DNA of 64,000 nt from positions 417,688-481,687 of the forward strand of contig CAXULQ010000002.1 of the NCBI GenBank assembly GCA_964251965.1. The letters are read 5' to 3'. Each line of letters starts with the position of its first letter. The stretch's first letter is position 1. Source of the DNA: Mucilaginibacter_A sp964251965. GTDB taxonomy: Bacteria > Bacteroidota > Bacteroidia > Sphingobacteriales > Sphingobacteriaceae. The position numbers were made by a program, and so were the translations under genes. A model generated the notes under the pieces. The model saw only the letters and a list, made by a program, of their open reading frames with translations, made no database searches and was not told the DNA's origin. Shown one piece after another: positions 35,929 through 44,355 of the stretch.

Positions 35929-37251
35929 ATGATGAGATTATATCAATTCTTTGGGCTGCTTGTTTTTACCTGCCTCATCTTTTCTGGCTGTAAAAAAGCA
36001 AAAGTAGCAGGGATGAGCGAGGCAGAAGTACTTCACCAAAATGAAGGCCAGCTAACCAAACTGATTATTTATGATGTTTTTACGCCTCCCGTAGCTTGTC
36101 GCATTTATACGTATGCTTCCCTGGCCTCCTACGAAGCCATGCGGCACCAGAATAAAAAATATCTTTCCATAACCAATCAGCTAAAAGGTTTTGATACTTC
36201 CCCGGAACCCGAAAAAGGTAAAAAGTACAATTACACGCTCGCTGCAACCAAAGCATTTTTTACGGTGGTCCGCAAGGTTACTTTTTCGGTGGATTCGCTC
36301 AAAAAGTATGAAGATCAGGTGTATTCGTCCTTCAAAGATCAGTTAGACGATTCTACTTATGCCCGTTCTGTTGCTTTTGGAGAGCAAATTGCCAAAGTGA
36401 TTTTAAAGCGCGCCGCAACGGATAACTACTTGCAAACACGAGGCAAACCCAAGTTTCTGGGAAGTAACGATCTCGGAAAATGGCATCCAACTCCACCCGA
36501 TTATTTGGACGGCGTGGAATATTGCTGGGGAACGATGCACACGTTTGTGCTGGATTCGTCATCGCAGTTTGCGCCGCCGCCGCCGCCTAAATTTAGTACC
36601 GATAAAAACAGCATCTACTTTAAACAAAACCTGGAAGTTTATAATCAGAGTAAAAATTTAACGCAGGCACAAAAAGACATTGCCCGTTATTGGGACGATA
36701 ATCCTTTTGTAATGCAACATTCCGGTCACCTAACTTTTGCCAACAAAAAAATAACGCCTGGCGGCCATTGGATTGGCATTACCGAAATTGCCTGTAAAAA
36801 AACACACGCCGATGCAGTGAAAACGGCACAAGCTTATGCGCTAACTTCGGTTGCCATGTTTGATGCTTTTACCTGTTGCTGGCAGGAAAAATACAAAAGC
36901 GCTTATATTCGTCCGGTTACGGTGATCAATGATAAAATTGACCGTTACTGGGAACCACAGTTACAAACGCCGCCATTTCCCGAATATCCAAGCGGGCATA
37001 GCACCATTACCCGTTCGGCAGCTGTGATGTTAACGCATTTGTTCGGTGATAATTTCAGCTTTCAGGATACCAGCGATTTGAAATACATCGGCATGAAAAG
37101 AAACTTTAAATCTTTTGTCCAGGCAGCAGATGAAGCTTCGATCAGTCGGTTTTATGGCGGCATTCATTACCGAAACAGTGTAAATGTTGGCGTAGAACAA
37201 GGGAAAAAAGTGAGTGAATATATATTGGCAAAATTGCATTTAGAAAAGTAA
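35929..37251 (+). CDS. Vanadium-dependent haloperoxidase/PAP2-like phosphatase lipoprotein
   Basis: A 440-residue lipoprotein: the signal ends in FSGC (lipobox), so it is membrane-anchored outside the cytoplasm. The C-terminal half has the vanadate/phosphate pocket typical of the PAP2-haloperoxidase superfamily: KYKSAYIRPVTVIND near 320 (the Lys/Arg of the first motif), EYPSGHSTITRSAAVML near 364-380 (PSGH) and SRFYGGIHYRNSVNVGVEQG near 404-423 (the SR-x5-H motif). Bacteroidota homologues of this length are called vanadium-dependent haloperoxidases but many may be acid phosphatases. It stands alone between a terminator and an inverted repeat. Confidence 0.92.
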   Translation: MMRLYQFFGLLVFTCLIFSGCKKAKVAGMSEAEVLHQNEGQLTKLIIYDVFTPPVACRIYTYASLASYEAMRHQNKKYLSITNQLKGFDTSPEPEKGKKYNYTLAATKAFFTVVRKVTFSVDSLKKYEDQVYSSFKDQLDDSTYARSVAFGEQIAKVILKRAATDNYLQTRGKPKFLGSNDLGKWHPTPPDYLDGVEYCWGTMHTFVLDSSSQFAPPPPPKFSTDKNSIYFKQNLEVYNQSKNLTQAQKDIARYWDDNPFVMQHSGHLTFANKKITPGGHWIGITEIACKKTHADAVKTAQAYALTSVAMFDAFTCCWQEKYKSAYIRPVTVINDKIDRYWEPQLQTPPFPEYPSGHSTITRSAAVMLTHLFGDNFSFQDTSDLKYIGMKRNFKSFVQAADEASISRFYGGIHYRNSVNVGVEQGKKVSEYILAKLHLEK

Positions 37252-37278
37252 AGGCAAACTGCTTTTTAGTTATTGCTG

Positions 37279-37475
37279 ATGCTTCTTTTAACACTGTTTT
37301 TTAAATCAGCCATAATTTTTCGGTTCTTTTGGTTCAGATATTAATTTCCGGCGGATTTTCAATCTGGCAAAATGAAGTTGAAAGAAAAAACCTGATAGAC
37401 AGCTATAGTTTACAGTTACAAAAGCTTTTAAAAGAGGAAATGATGCGGTTTATTTTTAGTGCATAAAAGAAGCAT
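37279..37475. repeat. Dispersed inverted repeat, copy 6 (long form, ~197 bp)
   Basis: The left arm ATGCTTCTTTTAACACTG and the right arm TAGTGCATAAAAGAAGCAT flank ~160 bp. The interior has an open frame without a start reading LVQILISGGFSIWQNEVERK and further residues up to a stop at the right arm, which could be a gene fragment caught between the arms. It starts 28 bp after the haloperoxidase-like gene. Confidence 0.65.
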
Positions 37476-37490
37476 TGCTTATATTTAATA

Positions 37491-38405
37491 ATGGAATTTG
37501 GAAAAGTACAGCCACAGGAACTGGCATCGGTCAATTTTAGTTTGCCTGCTGATCCGGCTTTTAATGCAGAAACTTTTCGCAAAGTTGATCAACAAAAAAA
37601 GCTTAAAGTTTATATTGGATGTGCAAAATGGGGAATTAAAGATTGGGTTGGACAGATCTTTCCGCCTAAAATAAAAGAAGCTGATTTTTTGGAAGCTTAT
37701 GTAAAACAGTTTAATTCGGTAGAATTAAACGCCACTTTTTACAAGGTTTATAGTCCGGCAACGATCGAAAAATGGAAGGTAAAAGCAGCATCAAACCCCG
37801 ATTTTTTGTTTTGTCCGAAGTTTTCCAGGGCAATCAGTCATATCGGTAAACTACAAAATGCAATCGAACTTACGACCGCTTATTACGAAGGTATTATTGC
37901 TTTTGGTGAGAAACTTGGGCCTCTGTTCCTTCAGTTAAGTGATAATTACGGACCGCAAAATTTCACGGACCTGCAGCAATATTTAGGGCAGTTGCCAAAG
38001 GACGTTCCGCTATTTGTAGAGTTGCGGCACGAAGGCTGGTTTTCAAATCCGGATCTTCAGGAAAAAGTTTTCCGGCTTTTCCACAATTTAAATATTGGCG
38101 CTGTAATTACTGATGCAGCCGGCAGGAGGGATGTTGTACACATGCACTTGCCAACTACATCCGCTTTTGTTCGTTTTGTGGGAAATAATTTGCATCCAAC
38201 AGATTATTTACGGGCAGATGAATGGATAGAACGGCTAAAGAAATGGCAGCAACAGGGTTTAGAAACGCTGTTTTTGTTTATGCACCAAAAAGAGGAAACA
38301 GCTTCCCCCATTCTGGCCGATTATTTTATTAAGCAGTTAAATGAAGAGTTGAAGCTGGAAATTAAACGGCCTGAGTTTATGCAGAAACCGTTGGAGTTGT
38401 TTTGA
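37491..38405 (+). CDS. DUF72 family protein
   Basis: A 304-residue cytoplasmic protein of the DUF72 (YecE-like) family, a TIM-barrel of unknown activity. Typical segments are KVYIGCAKWGIKDWVGQIFP near residues 34-53 (GxxxW opening), FNSVELNATFYKVYSPATIEKW near 70 and FCPKFSRAISHIGKL near 106-120, and a LPKDVPLFVELRHEGWF stretch near 167-183. Length is normal for the long form. The ATG (37491) lies just 16 bp after the inverted repeat. No partner gene is adjacent. Confidence 0.92.
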   Translation: MEFGKVQPQELASVNFSLPADPAFNAETFRKVDQQKKLKVYIGCAKWGIKDWVGQIFPPKIKEADFLEAYVKQFNSVELNATFYKVYSPATIEKWKVKAASNPDFLFCPKFSRAISHIGKLQNAIELTTAYYEGIIAFGEKLGPLFLQLSDNYGPQNFTDLQQYLGQLPKDVPLFVELRHEGWFSNPDLQEKVFRLFHNLNIGAVITDAAGRRDVVHMHLPTTSAFVRFVGNNLHPTDYLRADEWIERLKKWQQQGLETLFLFMHQKEETASPILADYFIKQLNEELKLEIKRPEFMQKPLELF

Positions 38406-38525
38406 GCCTTACCCTAGTCCTCTCTAAAAGGAGAGGGAGGTAAAACGCTGAAATGAAAAGAGTAGGAGTATTCAAGAAAAGGTAGCGCTAATGCAATCCC
38501 CCCTTCATGGGGGTTAGGGGAAACC
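38406..38525. repeat. GC-rich intergenic hairpins
   Basis: CCTCTCTAAAAGGAGAGG (38419-38436) is a 6-bp-stem hairpin and CCCCCTTCATGGGGG (38500-38514) a 5-bp one, the latter followed by TTAGGGG. Both look like the dispersed CCCTAACCCCC-type spacers common in Bacteroidota. The open frame of the decayed SRPBCC gene runs through them. Confidence 0.5.
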
Positions 38526-39120
38526 TGTCCACTTTCGATATAAGTCTTAAAATTTTCAATGTCGTTTTGGATCAGTTTCTCAAAAATAGGCGTAAATAAT
38601 TTGGCCAAACCTTCCCCTGTTCCGTTAACCGTCAGTTTGTAACTGATTACTGCATTGATGATAGTCCCTTTTTCTTCCGGCGTATCCAAGAACGAAAGGC
38701 GCCCTTCGTTATCAACAGTTGATCCTTTTAAAGATTTCCAACTGATTAGTTTTCCGGGTTCATCGCATGTGATCTGTGCTTCCCAGCCTATCTTTACTAA
38801 ATTTTCCGGAACGCGTGCCACCCAATACGAATTCCGATTATCTTTTTCTACGACGGAAGCCAGGTGTTTCATAAACAAAGGCAGGTTTTTCAATTTCCGC
38901 CAGAAATGGTAAACCTCCTGCTTCGGTTTGTTAATCGTAATAACGTGGGTAATATGAATATTGGAAGGTGTTTTGCTAATCCCGATGCTTTTGTAAACCG
39001 GACAAACGCCCGTGATCCCACAAAATAATTAACAGCCGCCGGAAGCAGCTTCCACTAAACCGCGAACAGGATTGCTAAAAACACCCGCGCTCTCGGAAGC
39101 CGTAATTTTTGCACCAAATG
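38414..39120 (-). pseudogene. DUF2892/SRPBCC-family protein, broken by an in-frame stop
   Basis: The uninterrupted part (38414-38893) encodes LPLFMKHLASV, GWEAQITCDEPGKLISWKSL and TPIFEKLIQNDIENFKTYIE, the hallmark order of a polyketide-cyclase-like SRPBCC domain. The same frame continues upstream as HVITINKPKQEVYHFWRKL and ITGVCPVYKSIGI, which is the DUF2892 helix region (GYCPxY) that normally precedes the domain. It is cut by a TAA at 39029-39031 inside the expected GG-x-LLFRG segment. The frame's only starts after the stop are weak (TTG 38891). The C-terminus runs on into the GC-rich spacer. I therefore call it a pseudogene, although a shortened protein is possible. Confidence 0.7.
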
Positions 39121-39250
39121 TTAAAGAAAACAGTCACTTGCCCCAAGCCGAATTAGGTCTAATGGTGGAGGGCGATATGTAAACCGACGCGGTTAAGGTC
39201 ATTGATAAACGCGGTAGGAGTGGAGTTGGTTTTTCTGCCTAAAAATTTTT

Positions 39251-39401
39251 GATTGTGTTTCTAAATGTATGATGGCATAAAACCGGTTAAAAAAGAAGAT
39301 AAAATCAGAACTGATATTTTCATTTTTACAGCTGAATAGGGTGCGCATTTTCAAAGATTGTTATCAACTTTAATAGTCATCATACATTTGGAAGCAGTAC
39401 C
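39251..39401. mobile_element. 151-bp miniature element derived from the IS1-family element
   Basis: Left end GATTGTGTTTCTAAATGTAT (continuing GATG) matches the IS1 end at 15110 in 21 of 24 positions. The right end, on the other strand GGTACTGCTTCCAAATGTAT (continuing GATG), matches in 19 of 24. AAATTTTT stands immediately outside both ends (39243-39250 and 39402-39409), a perfect 8-bp target duplication as expected of IS1 transposition. The interior (~100 bp) has no gene, so movement must depend on a transposase in trans. Confidence 0.8.
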
Positions 39402-39435
39402 AAATTTTTATGATCAAGCTATTACATAAAAATTA

Positions 39436-39521
39436 TACTTCTTTTAGGCGTATTTTTCTGCTTGGTGGAAAATACCGTGATTAGCAAAAAGTCTTTTAAA
39501 TTTTGTGTGGTAAAAGAAGCA
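39436..39521. repeat. Dispersed inverted repeat, copy 7
   Basis: TACTTCTTTTAGGCGTATTT and the right arm TTTGTGTGGTAAAAGAAGCA flank ~45 bp. It lies 27 bp after the end of the miniature IS1-derived element's duplication. Confidence 0.7.
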
Positions 39522-40461
39522 CCTAAAAACCTATAACGAGTTAAATTTGAATAGGCTTCAACAAGTGTCACATATTATCAACATTTTTATACTTAAGAAA
39601 CGGACTCTGTGTATTAATCTTTGAATAACGCTGATAAATTACAGCTATCTTTCAATTGGTTGAATTCTCACGAAGGTTTGCAGAAGCAGTAAACCAAATA
39701 CATGAAGGTGAGGATAATACGCTGTTGTTGCCGGGTCTTTTTAAGTGAGTTTGACCAACAAAAATGGGAAATGGCAAAAGAACAGCATTTACTACAAAAC
39801 TTGTAGATTTTTTTATTCTATTTACAGAAGTGAAATGGTTAAAAATGCGATGTAAATAGTAGTAAGACCTACTTATATTTTACATTAATTGAAAAGGTAT
39901 TATACTATCTTAGTGTAGGAACTTTTAGGAAATTTACGGTAGCACTCGGGTGATAGGTTTAAAAATAGACTTATTTTAAATGCCATCAAAAAAGTAAAAA
40001 GTTGCAACTGCTATTCTTATAAAATATGAAGTAACTATAAAAACAATTGCCCGCTTTCCACTTATGTTAAAATAATCTCTTATCTCTTTAATTTTCATAT
40101 CTATAAATGAGCATGATACAAAATGTTTTACTTTTTACAACAAGAACGAAGGAGATTTGAAGTATGTGAAACTATAATATAAGCTAAAGGCGCGAGAGGG
40201 TTTATTCAAAAGTATAACAGTCTAATTTTTTAACCCTTTCAAAAAACCATAATAGGCAGGCTTTTTTTGATATTGCTTTAATTCAACGTTTCAACTTAAA
40301 ACTGAAAATGGTAAGGGAGATATTATCCTTCTTTGGCTTAGTGTCAGAAGCAAAAAAGTAGTTGTTGTCGGGAACCCACAATCCGGGGGGTTACTCTTTA
40401 ATGAAAATACTTTTACAGGGTTTTTTTTATTCGCTCTAATTAATAAAACCAGTTTTTAAAG
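39522..40461. other. Gene-poor stretch with a frameshifted coding fragment
   Basis: About 940 bp without an intact gene. At 39665-39806 (plus strand) two frames read FSRRFAEAVNQIHEGEDNTL plus LLPGLF and then, after a shift, LSEFDQQKWEMAKEQHLLQN to a TAG; both look coding and belong together, so this is the tail of a broken gene of unknown family. The rest is AT-rich and I see nothing in it. Confidence 0.35.
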
Positions 40462-41184
40462 TTATTTTAAGCTTTTGATCCTTTTTAAAAAAAGATAATT
40501 TCCAATCATGTATCTACGCACCAACCTTTTTGGTTCGAGCAAAAACCTAAACAACCATTCAACATTCGATTTTCGCATCCACATGGGTGCCCTTTTAAAT
40601 TTCTTTCCCCAGAAATCTATAATTGCCCCACCATTTATAATAATACAAGGATAGGAAAGGTTTGCCTTTAATAAGAGTGAAATCTTTTCCTGCTTGGGCA
40701 TTCCCATACCAAGAACGATAATATCAGGTGTAGTTAATTTTATATTAGCCAAGTAATCATCAAAAGATCGAAAACCATTTTTTGCCAGCACCACTTTATG
40801 CCCCTTATTGATAAGCAAGTTCGAAGCGGCTGTCAAATATGGGTCTTCAGTACCTATGAGGGCAATTTTTTTTTCTAAAAAAGAAGTTAAAATCAATGGA
40901 ATAAAATCCGTACCGTTTAAATTTGCCCCAGGGGATTTCTTAATTGATTTATATAGTACCTCCATCCCATATCCATCCCTTAAAACAATATCCGACTGTA
41001 GCAATGCTTGTGCAAATTCAGGCTCTTTAAAGCACAAATTGTAAGCATGGGCGTTAATAAAAGATAGAACACAAGGATGTTCTCTATGTGTTAATTCGTT
41101 TATATGTATTAATGCTTGCTGATCGTCTTTGAACAAAGAAACTTTATTAATTACTTCTATTTGGAGATTAATATTTGAATTCAT
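40462..41184 (-). CDS. WecG/TagA/CpsF family glycosyltransferase (GT26)
   Basis: A 240-residue GT26 enzyme. Key segments are SFINAHAYNLCFKEPEFA near residues 40-57, LQSDIVLRDGYGMEVLYKSI near 62-81 (the catalytic Asp-containing region), GADLNGTDFIP-like sequence ANLNGTDFIP near 87-96, PDIIVLGMGMPKQEKI near 155-170, and the basic tail EWLFRFLLEPKRLVRRYMI. These proteins add the second sugar (often N-acetylmannosaminuronate) to undecaprenyl-PP-linked GlcNAc at the membrane. It is transcribed away from block 3 and could share a divergent regulatory region (41185-41681) with the beta-helix gene. Confidence 0.94.
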   Translation of the reverse strand: MNSNINLQIEVINKVSLFKDDQQALIHINELTHREHPCVLSFINAHAYNLCFKEPEFAQALLQSDIVLRDGYGMEVLYKSIKKSPGANLNGTDFIPLILTSFLEKKIALIGTEDPYLTAASNLLINKGHKVVLAKNGFRSFDDYLANIKLTTPDIIVLGMGMPKQEKISLLLKANLSYPCIIINGGAIIDFWGKKFKRAPMWMRKSNVEWLFRFLLEPKRLVRRYMIGNYLFLKRIKSLK

Positions 41185-41681
41185 ATTTAAAACTCTATGA
41201 AATAGTTTGATCCTACTTGTAAATAGAATGAATAGGTACTTGACTTGACTACGGTTTAATAATTGAAATAAGTGTTTGTTTACTTTTGTAACAGTATTTT
41301 TTTTTCTATATCTATTTCAATAGATTTCTAAAAATTAGTGCTTTGCATAATATGTTTTTTATCGACAGAACATTAGTATTGATATTTGTGAATTAAGTTA
41401 CACACCGTTAATACCTTCAGGTGCTAATTGAATTTTATTTTCCTTTAATGCTAATTTTCGGAAAACAAAAAAGTCAGTTATATTTTTAGAATTAGTTGTA
41501 AGAAGGCAAATATTGAGTTGGGTTAAATATACTAAAATATACTATATGGCACTTGGATACTGAATCTTTTTCCTATTCTTTCCTGCTTTTTTCAATCACA
41601 CTACAGATTAACATTTAGAACAATTTTGTGCTGATGACGTACAAAACATAATTATACTGTATTTTAGCATCAAATCTTATC
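41185..41681. other. Gene-free divergent intergenic region
   Basis: About 500 bp between the divergent GT26 and beta-helix genes, AT-rich, with no open frame worth reporting. It must hold promoters for both directions, but I saw no exact TAnnTTTG box at a suitable place. Confidence 0.5.
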
Positions 41682-43256
41682 ATGAAAAGAGTATTTTTAA
41701 TTGTAATTAGCCTCGTTTATTTGTCATGTACAAAGGAAGAAAACTTAGTAAATTCCTCAAGCACTGATATTAATCTTTCATATAATTCTAGCCTTAAAAC
41801 TTATGGCACCTTTAAGACAGATGGGTCCTTAGATTTAAATGTTAAAGTTACCGGTACAAAGGGCGATGGTGTTACAGATGATACCAAAGGTATAACAGAT
41901 GCTATTATTTATGCCAGAAAGCACGGTTTAAAAACTGTATGGTTTCCGGCAGGAACTTACTCTATTCAGCAGACAGGTATCACAACCGGGATTATACCAC
42001 TGCTTGACGGAGTTAGTTTAAAAGGTGCGGGTAAAGATGTTTGCCATATTGTACTATCAGGCGGCAGGTACAACCCTAATTCTATATTTTATCAAGCTTT
42101 TTGGAACGAACCGATGGTAAACAATATTATTATAGAAGGTATTGATTTTAATGGAAATTTAGACAAACAAAACTTTGATACATCATATCAATTCTGTCAT
42201 GCTCTTAGCATAAATAACGGATCAAATATTGAAGTTCGTAATTGCTTATTCCAATCTTTTAGAGGCGATGGGGTACTTTTTGGTGACACATTTTTGCCAT
42301 CGAAAGAACTCAGAATGACCTATAATGTTAGCGTTCATGATAACGAGTTTAAAAATATCTACCGCGAAGGTGCTATGTTTTGTTGCATAAAAGGTGCTGC
42401 TTTTTACAATAATTATGTACACGGCAATGGCTATCTTGTGGGTGGTGTTGACATTGAAAGACATGGGGCAAATGAGACCGTTTTAGATGTATCTGTTTAC
42501 AATAATGTTTTTGACTTTACTGATGGATATGGGCCTGTTGAGCGTGGCGGACCTAAAGTAAAATATCGCAGGGCTGTTACTATGGGCTATTTTTATGACG
42601 GTTATCCTAATGGAACGGTCGATAATAGAGCCGGCGGACATAAAATTTATTCAAACAAAATTTTTCAAGGACAGATTGACTGTTGGGGCCATACAAACGT
42701 GAGCATCACTGAAAATACATTTAATAATAGTTATGAAGATATTACGGGCGTAACATTGCTAAGTGCCCCTACTATTAATATTTCAGATCCGACAACTGTT
42801 ACGATTGGTTTAACAGATGTTATAGTAAGTAATAATTCTATTAGTTCAAAAATGGGCGGAAATGCAATATTTTTTAACCATTACAAAAATGTAGTTGCTA
42901 AATCTAACGCAGTTCAAGCAACTCAAGCAGAAGCAATTAACATTTACAATTCGAGTGGATTAATTGACTCTAACTGGGTCGTTAATGTTGGAACAATTAC
43001 AAAAAGAGTTTCAGGCATAGTGATAAACGGAACATGTTCTCGTTTAGTCATAACAAATAACACTGTGTTTGATACTCGAACTGGCGAAAATAGGACAATA
43101 AATTACATTGTTGAAATACAAAGTTATAACAATGCAGCAGTACCACCTAGGATTGCTCATAACCGCGGTTTTAATATGTATAAAGGAGTAATTTCGGAAT
43201 TTTATGGTCAATTAAACTACAATTTGTTAATCGACAATACGGCAACTAGCTATTAG
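41682..43256 (+). CDS. Right-handed beta-helix (pectate lyase-like) lipoprotein
   Basis: A 524-residue protein with a lipoprotein-like signal (VISLVYLSC, lipobox LSC). Residues ~50-115 are the pectate-lyase-superfamily opening: VTGTKGDGVTDDTKGITDAI and VWFPAGTYSI. The rest is a series of parallel beta-helix coils rich in N-x-[IV] patterns (NCLFQSFRGDGVLF, HDNEFKNIYREGAMF, SNNSISSKMGGNAIFF). Such proteins in exopolysaccharide loci are often lyases or epimerases acting on the polymer in the periplasm or outside. Catalytic residues cannot be assigned. It leads block 3. Confidence 0.9.
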   Translation: MKRVFLIVISLVYLSCTKEENLVNSSSTDINLSYNSSLKTYGTFKTDGSLDLNVKVTGTKGDGVTDDTKGITDAIIYARKHGLKTVWFPAGTYSIQQTGITTGIIPLLDGVSLKGAGKDVCHIVLSGGRYNPNSIFYQAFWNEPMVNNIIIEGIDFNGNLDKQNFDTSYQFCHALSINNGSNIEVRNCLFQSFRGDGVLFGDTFLPSKELRMTYNVSVHDNEFKNIYREGAMFCCIKGAAFYNNYVHGNGYLVGGVDIERHGANETVLDVSVYNNVFDFTDGYGPVERGGPKVKYRRAVTMGYFYDGYPNGTVDNRAGGHKIYSNKIFQGQIDCWGHTNVSITENTFNNSYEDITGVTLLSAPTINISDPTTVTIGLTDVIVSNNSISSKMGGNAIFFNHYKNVVAKSNAVQATQAEAINIYNSSGLIDSNWVVNVGTITKRVSGIVINGTCSRLVITNNTVFDTRTGENRTINYIVEIQSYNNAAVPPRIAHNRGFNMYKGVISEFYGQLNYNLLIDNTATSY

Positions 43257-43603
43257 ATATTTTAATTAACTTATTTTATATTTTAAATTTTAGTTATTAT
43301 TTTGCTACATGTTGTTTAGATTATTGAGCAGTTGTAATAGTGACAAAACGTGATTAATTATTAAGTAACAGGTCAAATATGTGATATTATTAAATAAAGT
43401 TTAGTTAGGCTTTTTAAGTGTTTTTGGTTCTGGTTTTAGTATAGTTAGTACGTAAGTGCATAGAATGAATATAAGTTGGTACACATATAGTACTCATTAA
43501 ATGCGTGCTGCAATAAATAAATATCTTCCAACATAATATTAATTTAGGTTTAGCACTACTTATTCATCGTACTTCATAACATAATAAATTACGTAAAAAT
43601 TTA
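43257..43603. other. Gene-free stretch in block 3
   Basis: About 350 bp of AT-rich sequence without an open frame or clear signal. A smaller gap of ~260 bp follows the acetyltransferase gene (44093-44355). Confidence 0.5.
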
Positions 43604-44092
43604 ATGAATTATTTAACTCAGGATTGGGGGAAAAATAAAGGATATTCAAAAGGGAAATTACTGACACTATCCTTTCGTATAGCAAGTTGTGCTACAAAAA
43701 ATAAAATTTTGAAATACCTATTATTACCCTATCTGATGTTTTACAAATTTGGGGTGGAATGGATATTAGGTATAGAAATTCCATACAATACAAAAATAGG
43801 CCAAGGCCTTGTTATTTTTCATGGAGTAGGGCTAATTATACATAAAAATACGATTATTGGCAAAAACTGTATATTAAGGCATTCTACTACTCTTGGCAAC
43901 AAAGGGGTGGGGGCAAATGAATGTCCAATTGTAGGAAATAATGTAAATGTTGGCTCTAATGTTTGTATTTTAGGCAATATAAAAATCGGAGATAACTCAA
44001 TTATTGGCGCCGGTAGTATAGTTGTTAAAGACGTGCCACCTAATGCTGTAGTTGCGGGTAATCCAGCTAGAATTGTTAAATATACTTGCTAA
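43604..44092 (+). CDS. Serine O-acetyltransferase-like hexapeptide transferase
   Basis: A 162-residue acyltransferase with the left-handed beta-helix fold. After an N-terminal helical part it has IPYNTKIGQGLVIFHGVGLI near residues 59-78, where the His is the CysE-type catalytic base, then HKNTIIGKNCILRHSTTLGN and GNPARIVKY at the C-terminus, the usual cofactor-binding end. It most likely acetylates a sugar of the block-3 repeat unit rather than serine, since a related enzyme is encoded at 46836 in the same cluster. Confidence 0.9.
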   Translation: MNYLTQDWGKNKGYSKGKLLTLSFRIASCATKNKILKYLLLPYLMFYKFGVEWILGIEIPYNTKIGQGLVIFHGVGLIIHKNTIIGKNCILRHSTTLGNKGVGANECPIVGNNVNVGSNVCILGNIKIGDNSIIGAGSIVVKDVPPNAVVAGNPARIVKYTC

Positions 44093-44355
44093 TTTAGAAA
44101 ATTAACAAAATATAAGGTTAGCTGAAAGTGACTTGCTTCGAAAATTAGGCTATTGTTAACACTCGTATTACCGATAAAATTATATTTTGCTAAAAGACAA
44201 ATATGAGAATGATGGATAGAAGACAGTAAATTTAATTTGGGGATTTATATGTACGTACTGTTTGTTAGATATTAATTCACTAAAGTACTCTCTGATTTTC
44301 CAACGAATCACTTTAATTACTTTAAGTATATACTATTTGCAATTTTACCTCGCGC

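Noticed and set aside
39001..39180. A plus-strand frame of about 55 codons ending at a TAA near 39182
   Set aside because: It is antisense to the DUF2892 part of the broken SRPBCC gene, has no start and no recognisable family.
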